A DNA stretch of 64,000 nt from Chthonomonas sp. UBA2017 (GTDB taxonomy: Bacteria; Armatimonadota; Fimbriimonadia; Fimbriimonadales; Fimbriimonadaceae). The stretch covers positions 85,072-149,071 of the forward strand of contig DDCB01000025.1 in assembly GCA_002335425.1 (NCBI GenBank), written 5' to 3'. Position numbers and translations under genes: made by a program. Positions 8,542-16,002 of the stretch are shown here, piece after piece. Each line of letters begins with the position of its first letter. The stretch's first letter is position 1. Under the pieces are notes generated by a model that saw only the letters and a program-made list of their open reading frames with translations, made no database searches and was not told the origin of the DNA.

Positions 8542-10341
8542 ATGGATTGGAAAGTTTGGTTGGGTCTGGGAAGTCTGGGCGCACTAGTCGTGCTCGCGTC
8601 GCAAGCGTCGCCGCCTGAAGCGAGCAGCAAGCAGGGTCCCTATGAAATTCCGGCGGCTCGGCACGGCGTCGGCACCCTTGTCCCCGATTTGCGCTTCCGG
8701 CCGATGCAAGGCAAAGAGGTGACCCTTCAATCTCTGGCCCAAAGCTCGAAGGTGGTGGTCGTCGCCTTGACCAGCGCAACCTGCCCGCTCACAAAGCGGT
8801 ACGGGCCGACCTTGGCATCGATCGAGTCCGAGTTTTCGGCGAAAGGCGTCCGATTCGTCTACGTGAACCCGAGCCAGGTAGAAACCGAGTCCGAAGTTCA
8901 GGCGATGATCCGATCCGCTGGATTCAAAGGACCGTACGTCCGAAAAGAGGCGACTGCGATCGCCCAGAGCCTGAAGGCCATGACGACGACCGACGTCTTC
9001 GTGATCGATTCGCGGCGCACTTTGCGCTATCGCGGAGCAGTGGACGACCAGTATGGCATCGGTTTCAACCGCCCGGCGCCGAAGCAGACGTACTTGCGAG
9101 ATGCGATTGAGGCGGTGTTGAAGGGTCAAGCACCCAGGATCGCCGCCACCTGGGCCCCGGGTTGTGTTTTGGAACTCGGCGCGAAAAAACCGACAGCCCA
9201 GCCCGAAAAAGTGACGTACACCGAGCATATCAGTCGGCTCATGCAGGTGAATTGCGTCACGTGCCATCGCCCTGGGGGCGTAGGGCCCTTCCGTTTGGAC
9301 ACTTATCAAGATGTGAAGGATCGGGCAGCCATGATCAAATTCGCGACGGATCGAGGGATCATGCCGCCTTGGTTTGCGGCGGATACCCCGGGTCATGAGG
9401 ATCGATGGTCCAACAATCGACGACTTTCGGAAGCAGATAAAGTGATGCTGCAAGCCTGGATCGATGCGGAGATGCCCGAGGGGAATCGATCGCTGGCACC
9501 TCTCCCCTTGTCCTATAGCGAAGAGTGGGATATGGGCAAGCCCGACGCGATCTTCGAAGTGCCTCAACCTTTGTCAGTTCAGGCGACGGGTTTTATGGAA
9601 TACATCCACGTTGATGTTGACCCTCAATTGAGTGAAGATAAGTGGGTCGAAGCGATCGAAGTTCTTCCCACTGCTCAGGGCGTGGTTCACCATATTCTCG
9701 TCTTTGCAGTTCCTCGAAGCCAGCGAGGGCTCGGACAAGATTTTGGAGGTCTTCGGGGATTCTTCGGGGCCTATGTGCCAGGAAATCACACTTTGTGGTA
9801 CCCGAAGGGTTTTGCGAAGAAATTAGCAAAAGATACGGTCTTTCAATTCCAGATCCACTACACTCCGAACGGAACGGCGGCGGTCGACCGGCCTCGAATT
9901 GCGTTGAAGTACGCTTCGAATCCACCGGAGCACGAAGTGCGCACTCGCGGCATCTTTAATATCAGTCTTCGCATTCCTCCTCGGGTCAATCATCACATGC
10001 AGAAGGCTTTTTTGCGAGTTGACGAAGACATGATGCTGTGGTCCTTCATGCCGCACATGCATGTTCGAGGAAAAGCATTTCGATATGAAGTCGAATATCC
10101 GGATGGCAAGACAGAGTTGCTGCTCGATGTTCCTCGTTTCGACTTTAATTGGCAGCTCAAGTACGATCTCTCGAAGCCGATCTTGATTCCCAAAGGATCT
10201 CGAATGATCGCAACGGCTTGGTACGATAATTCCGAGGCGAATCCCTCCAATCCCGATCCCTCCAAGACGGTCTTTTTCGGGGATCAAACTTTCGATGAAA
10301 TGCTGATCGGATATATTGACACTTCTTCCCCGAATCGCTAA
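8542..10341 (+). CDS. Secreted redoxin / cytochrome c / copper monooxygenase-like fusion
   Basis: 599 residues with an N-terminal signal or anchor helix (3-22). Residues 45-200 are a thioredoxin-fold redoxin with a single Cys (C81 in SATCPLTKRYGP). Residues 225-310 hold a heme site C238-x-x-C241-H242. Residues 345-599 resemble the PHM/DBM copper type II monooxygenase fold: HH at 383-384, H439 (FQIHYTP), H505-x-H507 (HMHVRG) and a late Met (M587). These match the CuA and CuB ligands of peptidylglycine monooxygenase. It probably acts in the periplasm as a multi-step redox enzyme with unknown substrate. AGGA lies 8 nt before the ATG. Similar fusions occur in Planctomycetes and Acidobacteria. It converges on the OGG gene with a 4-bp overlap. 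Confidence 0.85.
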   Translation: MDWKVWLGLGSLGALVVLASQASPPEASSKQGPYEIPAARHGVGTLVPDLRFRPMQGKEVTLQSLAQSSKVVVVALTSATCPLTKRYGPTLASIESEFSAKGVRFVYVNPSQVETESEVQAMIRSAGFKGPYVRKEATAIAQSLKAMTTTDVFVIDSRRTLRYRGAVDDQYGIGFNRPAPKQTYLRDAIEAVLKGQAPRIAATWAPGCVLELGAKKPTAQPEKVTYTEHISRLMQVNCVTCHRPGGVGPFRLDTYQDVKDRAAMIKFATDRGIMPPWFAADTPGHEDRWSNNRRLSEADKVMLQAWIDAEMPEGNRSLAPLPLSYSEEWDMGKPDAIFEVPQPLSVQATGFMEYIHVDVDPQLSEDKWVEAIEVLPTAQGVVHHILVFAVPRSQRGLGQDFGGLRGFFGAYVPGNHTLWYPKGFAKKLAKDTVFQFQIHYTPNGTAAVDRPRIALKYASNPPEHEVRTRGIFNISLRIPPRVNHHMQKAFLRVDEDMMLWSFMPHMHVRGKAFRYEVEYPDGKTELLLDVPRFDFNWQLKYDLSKPILIPKGSRMIATAWYDNSEANPSNPDPSKTVFFGDQTFDEMLIGYIDTSSPNR

Positions 10342-11207
10342 CGATTCCGGCGTAAGTTTTCGACAAAGAGGTATTCGTGGGCCCAGCCGCTCTGATCGCC
10401 GAAGAGGGAGCGCAAGTGGTCTCCGACTGCTTGATATCGGCCGGGGGTGAGAGCCTTTCCGTGCCATTCGGGAAAGTACCTTTGCACGGCCTGTTGCCAA
10501 AGGTGCGTGTCCACCGGCACGGCCTCGCCGAACCCAAGTCCAAAGAGGAGGATACAGTCCGCGAGCTTGGGGCCGATTCCCGGAATTGATCTCAGCGCCG
10601 CATGCGCTTCGCAATAGGTCCAGGTTCGAAGCTCTTGGAGGTAGCTTTGCCCACCTCGGGAAAGGAGTTCCTGGGCGGCGGCAGGAAGGGTCGCACCGCG
10701 ATACCCAAAGCCCTGCTCGCGGAGGAACTTTTCCGAGGTCCCGGCGAGTGTTTCGATCGAGGGAAAAACTCGTAAAGTGTGCTCACTGATTGCCAGAGAC
10801 TGGGAGCTCAAAGAATATAAAGTTTGGACCATCGAGCGTATCCGGGACAGGTGATTGTTGGACGAGCACATGAAGCAGAAGAACACCGGCACTGGATCAT
10901 TAGGTTGCAGAATCCGAAGGCCCGGATAACGATGAAAGGGTTCGGCGAAATCTGCATCCCGCTCAAGGACATAAGACTGAAACTCTCTCTGCGACGAATG
11001 GAGTTGAAAGAGCCGAAAAAAGTGGTCTTGAGTCGAAGTCGTGATGACCTCAATTTCTGTTGCAGACTGTCGGAGGCAAAAGCCCTCATTCCCATCGAGG
11101 CCAACCCATGAGCCATTCAGGTGCCACCAAGAAAAGACTTGGCCGCAATCGAGGGTGAGGTCCAGATCGAGTTCGTCCTTTGAGATCGGCAAGAGAAATC
11201 GGGTCAT
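10338..11207 (-). CDS. ogg: 8-oxoguanine DNA glycosylase, OGG1 type
   Basis: 289 residues. It removes 8-oxoguanine opposite C and cleaves the AP site (base excision repair). An N-terminal OGG_N domain (LDCGQVFSWW, 19-28) precedes the HhH-GPD domain. The SSNNHLSRI segment (115-123) matches the base-contacting loop of OGG1. The hairpin IPGIGPKLADC carries the catalytic lysine K214, followed by PVDTH with the catalytic Asp D233. The start ATG overlaps the TGA of ligA (ATGA), so glycosylase and ligase are made from one mRNA. Confidence 0.94.
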   Translation of the reverse strand: MTRFLLPISKDELDLDLTLDCGQVFSWWHLNGSWVGLDGNEGFCLRQSATEIEVITTSTQDHFFRLFQLHSSQREFQSYVLERDADFAEPFHRYPGLRILQPNDPVPVFFCFMCSSNNHLSRIRSMVQTLYSLSSQSLAISEHTLRVFPSIETLAGTSEKFLREQGFGYRGATLPAAAQELLSRGGQSYLQELRTWTYCEAHAALRSIPGIGPKLADCILLFGLGFGEAVPVDTHLWQQAVQRYFPEWHGKALTPGRYQAVGDHLRSLFGDQSGWAHEYLFVENLRRNR

Positions 11208-13204
11208 GATTTGCCGGAAGGGAGCATGGCGAGAAAGTCCGATTCTGAGATGACTCGCACTCCCAACGACTCGGCTTTCGCCAGTTTGCTGCCCGCCCCT
11301 GGGCCCGCCACGACAAGATCGGTTCGGGGGCTCACCGAGCTGGCGGTTTTGCCACCGAGGCTGTGGACGAGCCCCTCGGCTTCTTCTCGAGTCATCTGCT
11401 CCAGCTTGCCGGTGAAGACCACGGTCTGCCCGGCGAAGAGATCACCGGTTGGGGCCGCGGCCTCGGTGGGGCTCACTCCCAGCATCAGGAGGTCATCGAG
11501 GAGCAGCTGATTCTCTTCGTCTTCGAGCCACGATTCGATCTCGCTTGCGGTGCGCGGTCCGACATCCGGAATGAGAATGAGTTGTTCATAAGTTGCTTTT
11601 CGCAGGGCGTCGAGGGAGCCGAACTCTCGGGCCAAATCTCGGGCGGTGCGTTCGCCGACAAATCGAATCCCCAAGGCAAAGAGAAAGCGATCCAGAGGGC
11701 GAACTTTGCTCTCTTCGATAGAATCACAGAGGTTTTGAACACTCGAATCGCCCATTCGCTCGAGCTGGAGAAGGTCTTCCCGGTGAGAGGGCAAGCGATA
11801 AAGACTGGGCAAATCACTCAGATAACCAAGCTCTAAGAAACGGTCAATTTGCTTATCTCCTAAGCCTTCGATGTCCATCGCCGTTCGGGAGGCGAAGTGT
11901 CGAAGCTTCGCGGCGGTTTGGGCAGGACATTGTCGATTCGGACACACCAGCGCAACTTGGCCTTCGATCCAGGACACCGGCGAACCACATTCAGGGCACT
12001 TGGTGGGTGGAGTTGGGCGAGGGAGTTCGCCGGTTCTCTTTTCGAGGACCGGGCCCAGAACTTCGGGAATGACGTCGCCCGCACGTTGAACGATGACGAT
12101 GTCGCCGGGTCGGACATCCTTTCGGGCGAGGTCTTCATAGTTGTGCAAAGTCGCGCGGGTCACCGTCACGCCGCCGACCTGAATGGGCTCCAGATCAGCG
12201 ACGGGAGTCAAGACACCCGTTCGTCCAACTTGTACGAGAATTTGATTCATGCGGGTGAAGGCTTGCTCCGCCGGATACTTGTATGCGAGTGCCCATCGCG
12301 GGCCACGGGTGTTGAATCCCACCTCGGTCTGCTGGGCGAGTGAATTGAGCTTGATGACCACCCCGTCGATGCCGAAAGGCAGTTCGCTTCGGGCGCGGCC
12401 TACTTGGTGAATGAACTCTAGGACGGAATCCATTCCGGTCGCGACAAGGGTCCGGTCCCAGGTCGCGACGCCCAGCTCGCGCAAAGCGGAGAGGATCGCG
12501 GATTGGGTTTCCAATCCCAGGTCCCCAGCCCCGAGGCCATAAGCATAAAAGTTCAGCTTGCGTTGGGCGGTCAATCGGCTGTCGAGTTGCCGAAGGCCCC
12601 CGGCGGCGGCATTTCGGGGATTGGCGAAAACCGGCAAACCCGCAGCCAATCGGTCCCGGTTGATCTGCTCAAAGACCGATTTGAGCATGACCACTTCGCC
12701 GCGAATCTCCAAGATTCCCGGCACGGGCCGGCTCAGACGAAGGGGGACCCCTCTCAGGGTGCGCGCATTCTCGATGATCCCTTCGCCGGTTCGCCCATCT
12801 CCTCGCGTGGCGGCTTGAACCAATCGGCCCTCCTCATAGGTCAGCGAAAGCGACGCCCCATCGAACTTCAATTCGACGAAATACTCGACGCTCTCGCGGG
12901 CCAAGGCTCGGCAAACCCTTGCGTCGAACGCTCGCAACTCGTTCTCGTCAAAGGCATTGTCCAGGCTCAGCATCGGAATTCGGTGCTGAACCTCCGGAAA
13001 GCCCTCGACCGGCGGGGCCCCGACGCGCTGAGTGGGAGAATCCGTCGTTCGCAATTCGGGATGAGCCGCCTCCAGGTCTTGCAACTCGCGAAAGAGGAGA
13101 TCGAACTCAGAATCGCTGATTTCCGGAAGATTGTCGACGTAATACAGCCGATTATGCCGCTCGATCTCTTCGCGGAGAAATGCCGCACGCGACGCTCGAT
13201 CCAT
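11204..13204 (-). CDS. ligA: NAD+-dependent DNA ligase LigA
   Basis: 666 residues from the ATG at 13204, the usual LigA length. The frame is open to 13597 but would then overlap the divergent terminase gene. Domain order: Ia with the NMN-binding YY (21-22), adenylation domain with the nucleophilic lysine K113 in ELKFDG, OB fold, a four-Cys zinc finger (CPECG...CPNRQC), helix-hairpin-helix repeats, and a C-terminal BRCT domain (FTGKLEQMTREE onward). It seals nicks in replication and repair. The downstream OGG gene is coupled by ATGA, tying base removal to ligation. Confidence 0.97.
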   Translation of the reverse strand: MDRASRAAFLREEIERHNRLYYVDNLPEISDSEFDLLFRELQDLEAAHPELRTTDSPTQRVGAPPVEGFPEVQHRIPMLSLDNAFDENELRAFDARVCRALARESVEYFVELKFDGASLSLTYEEGRLVQAATRGDGRTGEGIIENARTLRGVPLRLSRPVPGILEIRGEVVMLKSVFEQINRDRLAAGLPVFANPRNAAAGGLRQLDSRLTAQRKLNFYAYGLGAGDLGLETQSAILSALRELGVATWDRTLVATGMDSVLEFIHQVGRARSELPFGIDGVVIKLNSLAQQTEVGFNTRGPRWALAYKYPAEQAFTRMNQILVQVGRTGVLTPVADLEPIQVGGVTVTRATLHNYEDLARKDVRPGDIVIVQRAGDVIPEVLGPVLEKRTGELPRPTPPTKCPECGSPVSWIEGQVALVCPNRQCPAQTAAKLRHFASRTAMDIEGLGDKQIDRFLELGYLSDLPSLYRLPSHREDLLQLERMGDSSVQNLCDSIEESKVRPLDRFLFALGIRFVGERTARDLAREFGSLDALRKATYEQLILIPDVGPRTASEIESWLEDEENQLLLDDLLMLGVSPTEAAAPTGDLFAGQTVVFTGKLEQMTREEAEGLVHSLGGKTASSVSPRTDLVVAGPGAGSKLAKAESLGVRVISESDFLAMLPSGKS

Positions 13205-13212
13205 AGGCCCCG

Positions 13213-13218
13213 AGCATA
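13213..13218 (-). promoter_or_regulatory. -10 hexamer before ligA
   Basis: TATGCT lies 8 nt before the ATG at 13204, with no Shine-Dalgarno between. It fits the near-leaderless arrangement seen at several other genes here and supports the short start. Confidence 0.35.
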
Positions 13219-13255
13219 CCAAAGCAGTTGACTTTGAATTCGACTCGGTAACCCA

Positions 13256-14527
13256 ATGGTTGTGAAGATAACCCTCGAACGGATGGCCCTCCGGTGGAAG
13301 CCTCATGCCGGTCAAGAGGAGTTTTTGGTCCATCCCGCGAGCATCAAAATTCTGGCTTGTGGTCGCCGATGGGGCAAGACCGAGGCGACGGCGGCCCTGT
13401 GTGCTTCGGCATGGATCGAGCGGGAATCGAGCCGCCAGCTCTTGTTGGCTCCGACGCTCGACCAAGCTCGCCTCCTCTTTGAACGGGTCATGGATTGGCT
13501 CCGATGGCTGTGGCCCGAAGCCAAGATCGTCGAGCGGCGATCCCCCTACCCACACGCTCGATGGCAAGGCCATACCCTCCTGGCTCGGAGCGGCCATGTG
13601 GGGCGGGCTCTACGTGGGCAAGAAGCCACCGACATCTTGATCGACGAAGCGGCTTTTCTGCCCGAATCGGTCATCACCGAAATCGCGATGCCGATGCTGG
13701 CGACGACCCAAGGAAAGCTGGTGATGTTAAGCACTCCGGCGGGCATGAATCACTTTTGGCGATTCTATCAAATGGGGCAGCGAGGCGAACACGGAATCTG
13801 GAGCCGATCTGCGCCGAGTTGGGAATCTCCTTACGTCCGAGACTCCGTCCTTTCGGTGCAAAAGCAGTTGATGAGTGATCGAGCTTATCGAGTGGAGTAT
13901 GGCGCGGAATTCTTAGAGTCTTCGGGGCGAGTGTTTCGCAGTGAACTCGTCCATTCATCGCTCGTGCCTCAACTAGAAATTTGTGAAAATTCACCGATCA
14001 CGATCGGGATCGACTTTGCGAGATATTCAGACTACACGGCGGTGACAATCTTGGCCGGAGATCGGGACCGATGTTCACTGATTCACTGTGAACAGTTACA
14101 ACATTTGCCGTGGCTTGAGCAACTGCGAAAGTTAAGCGACCTTATTCGAAAGTACCCCGGAGCGCGGGTCTGGTGCGACGCTACCGGAGTCGGCGATCCG
14201 GTGCTGGAGATGTTGCAAAGTCAGGGCCTCTCCGCTCACCTCGAAGGATGCGTCTTTACGCCGAGCTTCAAGCAGTCGATGATCAGCAGCTTGGTCTGGT
14301 TGTTCGAACGAGGTGCTCTGCGGATGACGGCTCATCCGCCGCTCCTGCGCGAGTTGGAGCACTTCGAAGCCGATGGCCGACGCCTGGGGGCCGCATCTGG
14401 ATTTCACGACGATCTGGTCATCGCTTTAGCACTCGCCGCCCATCATCTTCCGCAGTCGTATCGCCCGGTGATTCACCTGGGAGAAAATCGAACGTTTTCA
14501 AAATCAATCGCCCAAGGAGTTGCATGA
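13256..14527 (+). CDS. Phage terminase large subunit (ATPase and nuclease)
   Basis: 423 residues, full length for TerL. In phages this motor pumps DNA into the capsid and cuts it. The ATPase half has Walker A (CGRRWGKT, 35-42), Walker B (ILIDEA, 127-132) and the coupling motif LSTPAG (about 158-163). The RNase H-like nuclease half has all three acidic positions: D253 (GIDFARYSD), D308 (CDATGVGD) and D385-D386 (HDDLVIALALA). Nothing is broken. The stop overlaps the start of the portal gene (ATGA). No capsid, protease, tail, lysis or integrase gene lies nearby, and both flanks are housekeeping genes, so this is either a remnant or a domesticated or GTA-type cassette. Confidence 0.93.
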   Translation: MVVKITLERMALRWKPHAGQEEFLVHPASIKILACGRRWGKTEATAALCASAWIERESSRQLLLAPTLDQARLLFERVMDWLRWLWPEAKIVERRSPYPHARWQGHTLLARSGHVGRALRGQEATDILIDEAAFLPESVITEIAMPMLATTQGKLVMLSTPAGMNHFWRFYQMGQRGEHGIWSRSAPSWESPYVRDSVLSVQKQLMSDRAYRVEYGAEFLESSGRVFRSELVHSSLVPQLEICENSPITIGIDFARYSDYTAVTILAGDRDRCSLIHCEQLQHLPWLEQLRKLSDLIRKYPGARVWCDATGVGDPVLEMLQSQGLSAHLEGCVFTPSFKQSMISSLVWLFERGALRMTAHPPLLRELEHFEADGRRLGAASGFHDDLVIALALAAHHLPQSYRPVIHLGENRTFSKSIAQGVA

Positions 14528-15600
14528 GAATTTTTCAGAATCGAAAGAAAAAACAGCCGAACGAAGCCCCCATTCCGGCGCTGACCTATGCAGAAAGAAA
14601 GGTCTTCGAGATTCCGCAGTCGGGGGGAAGACAGCCCTACTCAGTGTACGATCAAATGGAGCAAGACTCCATGATCCAAACAGTTCTCAACACGAAGAAG
14701 CTCGCAGTCTTGGCTGCACCCTATCGACTCGAAACAAGCGAGACCGAGGACGGCCTTCGTCGCAGAGAGTTTATCGAAAAAGTGTTCGAAGAAATGGAGG
14801 GCTCGCCCAAGACCATCTTGATGCAAGCCATGGATGCTTTTGCAAAGGGCTGGTCGGTGCAAGAACTTGTCTTTGAACCCCGCGGCGAGGGGGTCATCTT
14901 AAAAGCCGTTCGGCCCAAGAACCCCGCCAGGTTCGGACTTGAGCTTGATGAATATGGCGTGCCGTCCCAGCTGCACCTTCATTTGCCGGGCGAGCCGGTG
15001 CAGGAGCTGGATCGATCCCGCTTTGTAGTGTATCGCCACCGGCATCAGTACGCACGGTCGAAAGGCACCAGCGATCTCGATTCGGTCGTCCCGCATTGGC
15101 GGGCCAAGCAGTCTCTTTTGGCCGCTTGGAAAATTCATTTGGAGCGATACGCCTCGCCGACCGTCCTCGGGCGGTATGCCCGGGGTCTGCCGCGCGAAGA
15201 GCAAGAATCGATCGCTTCCGTCTTGAGTCAGCTCAGTCAAAAGACGTCGATTGTCTTTCCCAGTGAGCTAGAAGTCAGTTTGCTCGGAGGGGACCGTGGC
15301 GCCTCGACCGGGTTTCAAGAGGCGATTGATTACCACAATCGAGAGATCGCCCGTGCGATTTTGGGCAACACCCTCACTGTCGATGAGGGCCGTCGAATCG
15401 GCTCGATGACTCTGGGCCGTGTGCACTTGCAGGTCATGATGATGCAGATGGATGTGCTGCGCGAGGACCTTGCTCGCGAGGTCATGACCGAACAGGTGAT
15501 TCGACCGCTGATCGAGATGAACTTTGGCGGCGGCGAGGTGCCCCGGTTCATGTTCTCGCGCAGCAAGCTCAGCCTGTTCGGAGAAGAGGTCGACGGGTAA
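14524..15600 (+). CDS. Mu gp29-like phage portal protein (DUF935)
   Basis: 358 residues from the ATG at 14524, which overlaps the terminase stop. The frame is open further upstream, but only inside the terminase gene. It matches the DUF935 family of Mu-like portals: an N-terminal basic segment, the region MIQTVLNTKKLAVLAAPYRL (about 43-62), GWSVQELVFEP, the central PKNPARFGL segment, and the late AILGNTLTVDEG and VHLQVMMMQMDVLREDLA helices. Portals form the dodecameric ring to which the terminase docks. The usual Mu length is about 500, so it is shorter at the C-terminus but has no internal stop. A DUF423 gene begins 9 nt later. Confidence 0.88.
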   Translation: MRIFQNRKKKQPNEAPIPALTYAERKVFEIPQSGGRQPYSVYDQMEQDSMIQTVLNTKKLAVLAAPYRLETSETEDGLRRREFIEKVFEEMEGSPKTILMQAMDAFAKGWSVQELVFEPRGEGVILKAVRPKNPARFGLELDEYGVPSQLHLHLPGEPVQELDRSRFVVYRHRHQYARSKGTSDLDSVVPHWRAKQSLLAAWKIHLERYASPTVLGRYARGLPREEQESIASVLSQLSQKTSIVFPSELEVSLLGGDRGASTGFQEAIDYHNREIARAILGNTLTVDEGRRIGSMTLGRVHLQVMMMQMDVLREDLAREVMTEQVIRPLIEMNFGGGEVPRFMFSRSKLSLFGEEVDG

Positions 15601-15609
15601 AACCAATGC

Positions 15610-16002
15610 GTGAATGCGCGCTGGATGGCCCTCGGGGCGGGGCTGGGTTGTCTTGGAGTCGCTTTGGGCGCGTTTGGGAGCCATCTTGCTCGGCCGCACC
15701 TTTCGGAGCAAGCGTATGCAACCTACCAGCTGGGCACGTTCTATCACCTGATCCACGCGTTGGCGTTGTGCCTGGCGGCAGGGTTCGCCAAGCCTGGGTC
15801 TCGACCGTTCGGGCTGGCGTGTGGGCTCTTTGCTGCCGGAATCCTCTTCTTCAGCGGGGCGCTATATGTGCTTTCGCTGGGCGGCCTCCGGTCGATGGGG
15901 GCCGTGGCTCCGCTCGGTGGGCTCGCCTTTTTGGCTGGCTGGATTTCATTGGCGGTCGGAGCGGTCCAGGTGGGCCGCTCCAACGAATCCAAGCCCGCCT
16001 AG
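15610..16002 (+). CDS. DUF423 family small membrane protein
   Basis: 130 residues from a GTG at 15610. It matches the YgdD/DUF423 family: four transmembrane helices, with the conserved ALGAFGSHLARPHLS near residues 17-31 and the YQLGTFYHLIHALAL motif at about 39-53. The function is unknown. It lies 9 nt behind the portal gene and so may ride on that transcript. An out-of-frame ATG at 15606 overlaps the start region. The 3' end overlaps the convergent CocE gene by 4 bp. Confidence 0.9.
   Translation: MNARWMALGAGLGCLGVALGAFGSHLARPHLSEQAYATYQLGTFYHLIHALALCLAAGFAKPGSRPFGLACGLFAAGILFFSGALYVLSLGGLRSMGAVAPLGGLAFLAGWISLAVGAVQVGRSNESKPA

Noticed and set aside
13205..13597. N-terminal extension of LigA
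   Set aside because: The ATG at 13204 gives a normal LigA length and has a -10 element 8 nt upstream; the extension overlaps the divergent terminase gene.
13256..16002. Prophage with attachment sites
   Set aside because: No integrase, repressor, capsid, tail or lysis gene, no flanking direct repeats seen, and the flanks are housekeeping genes.
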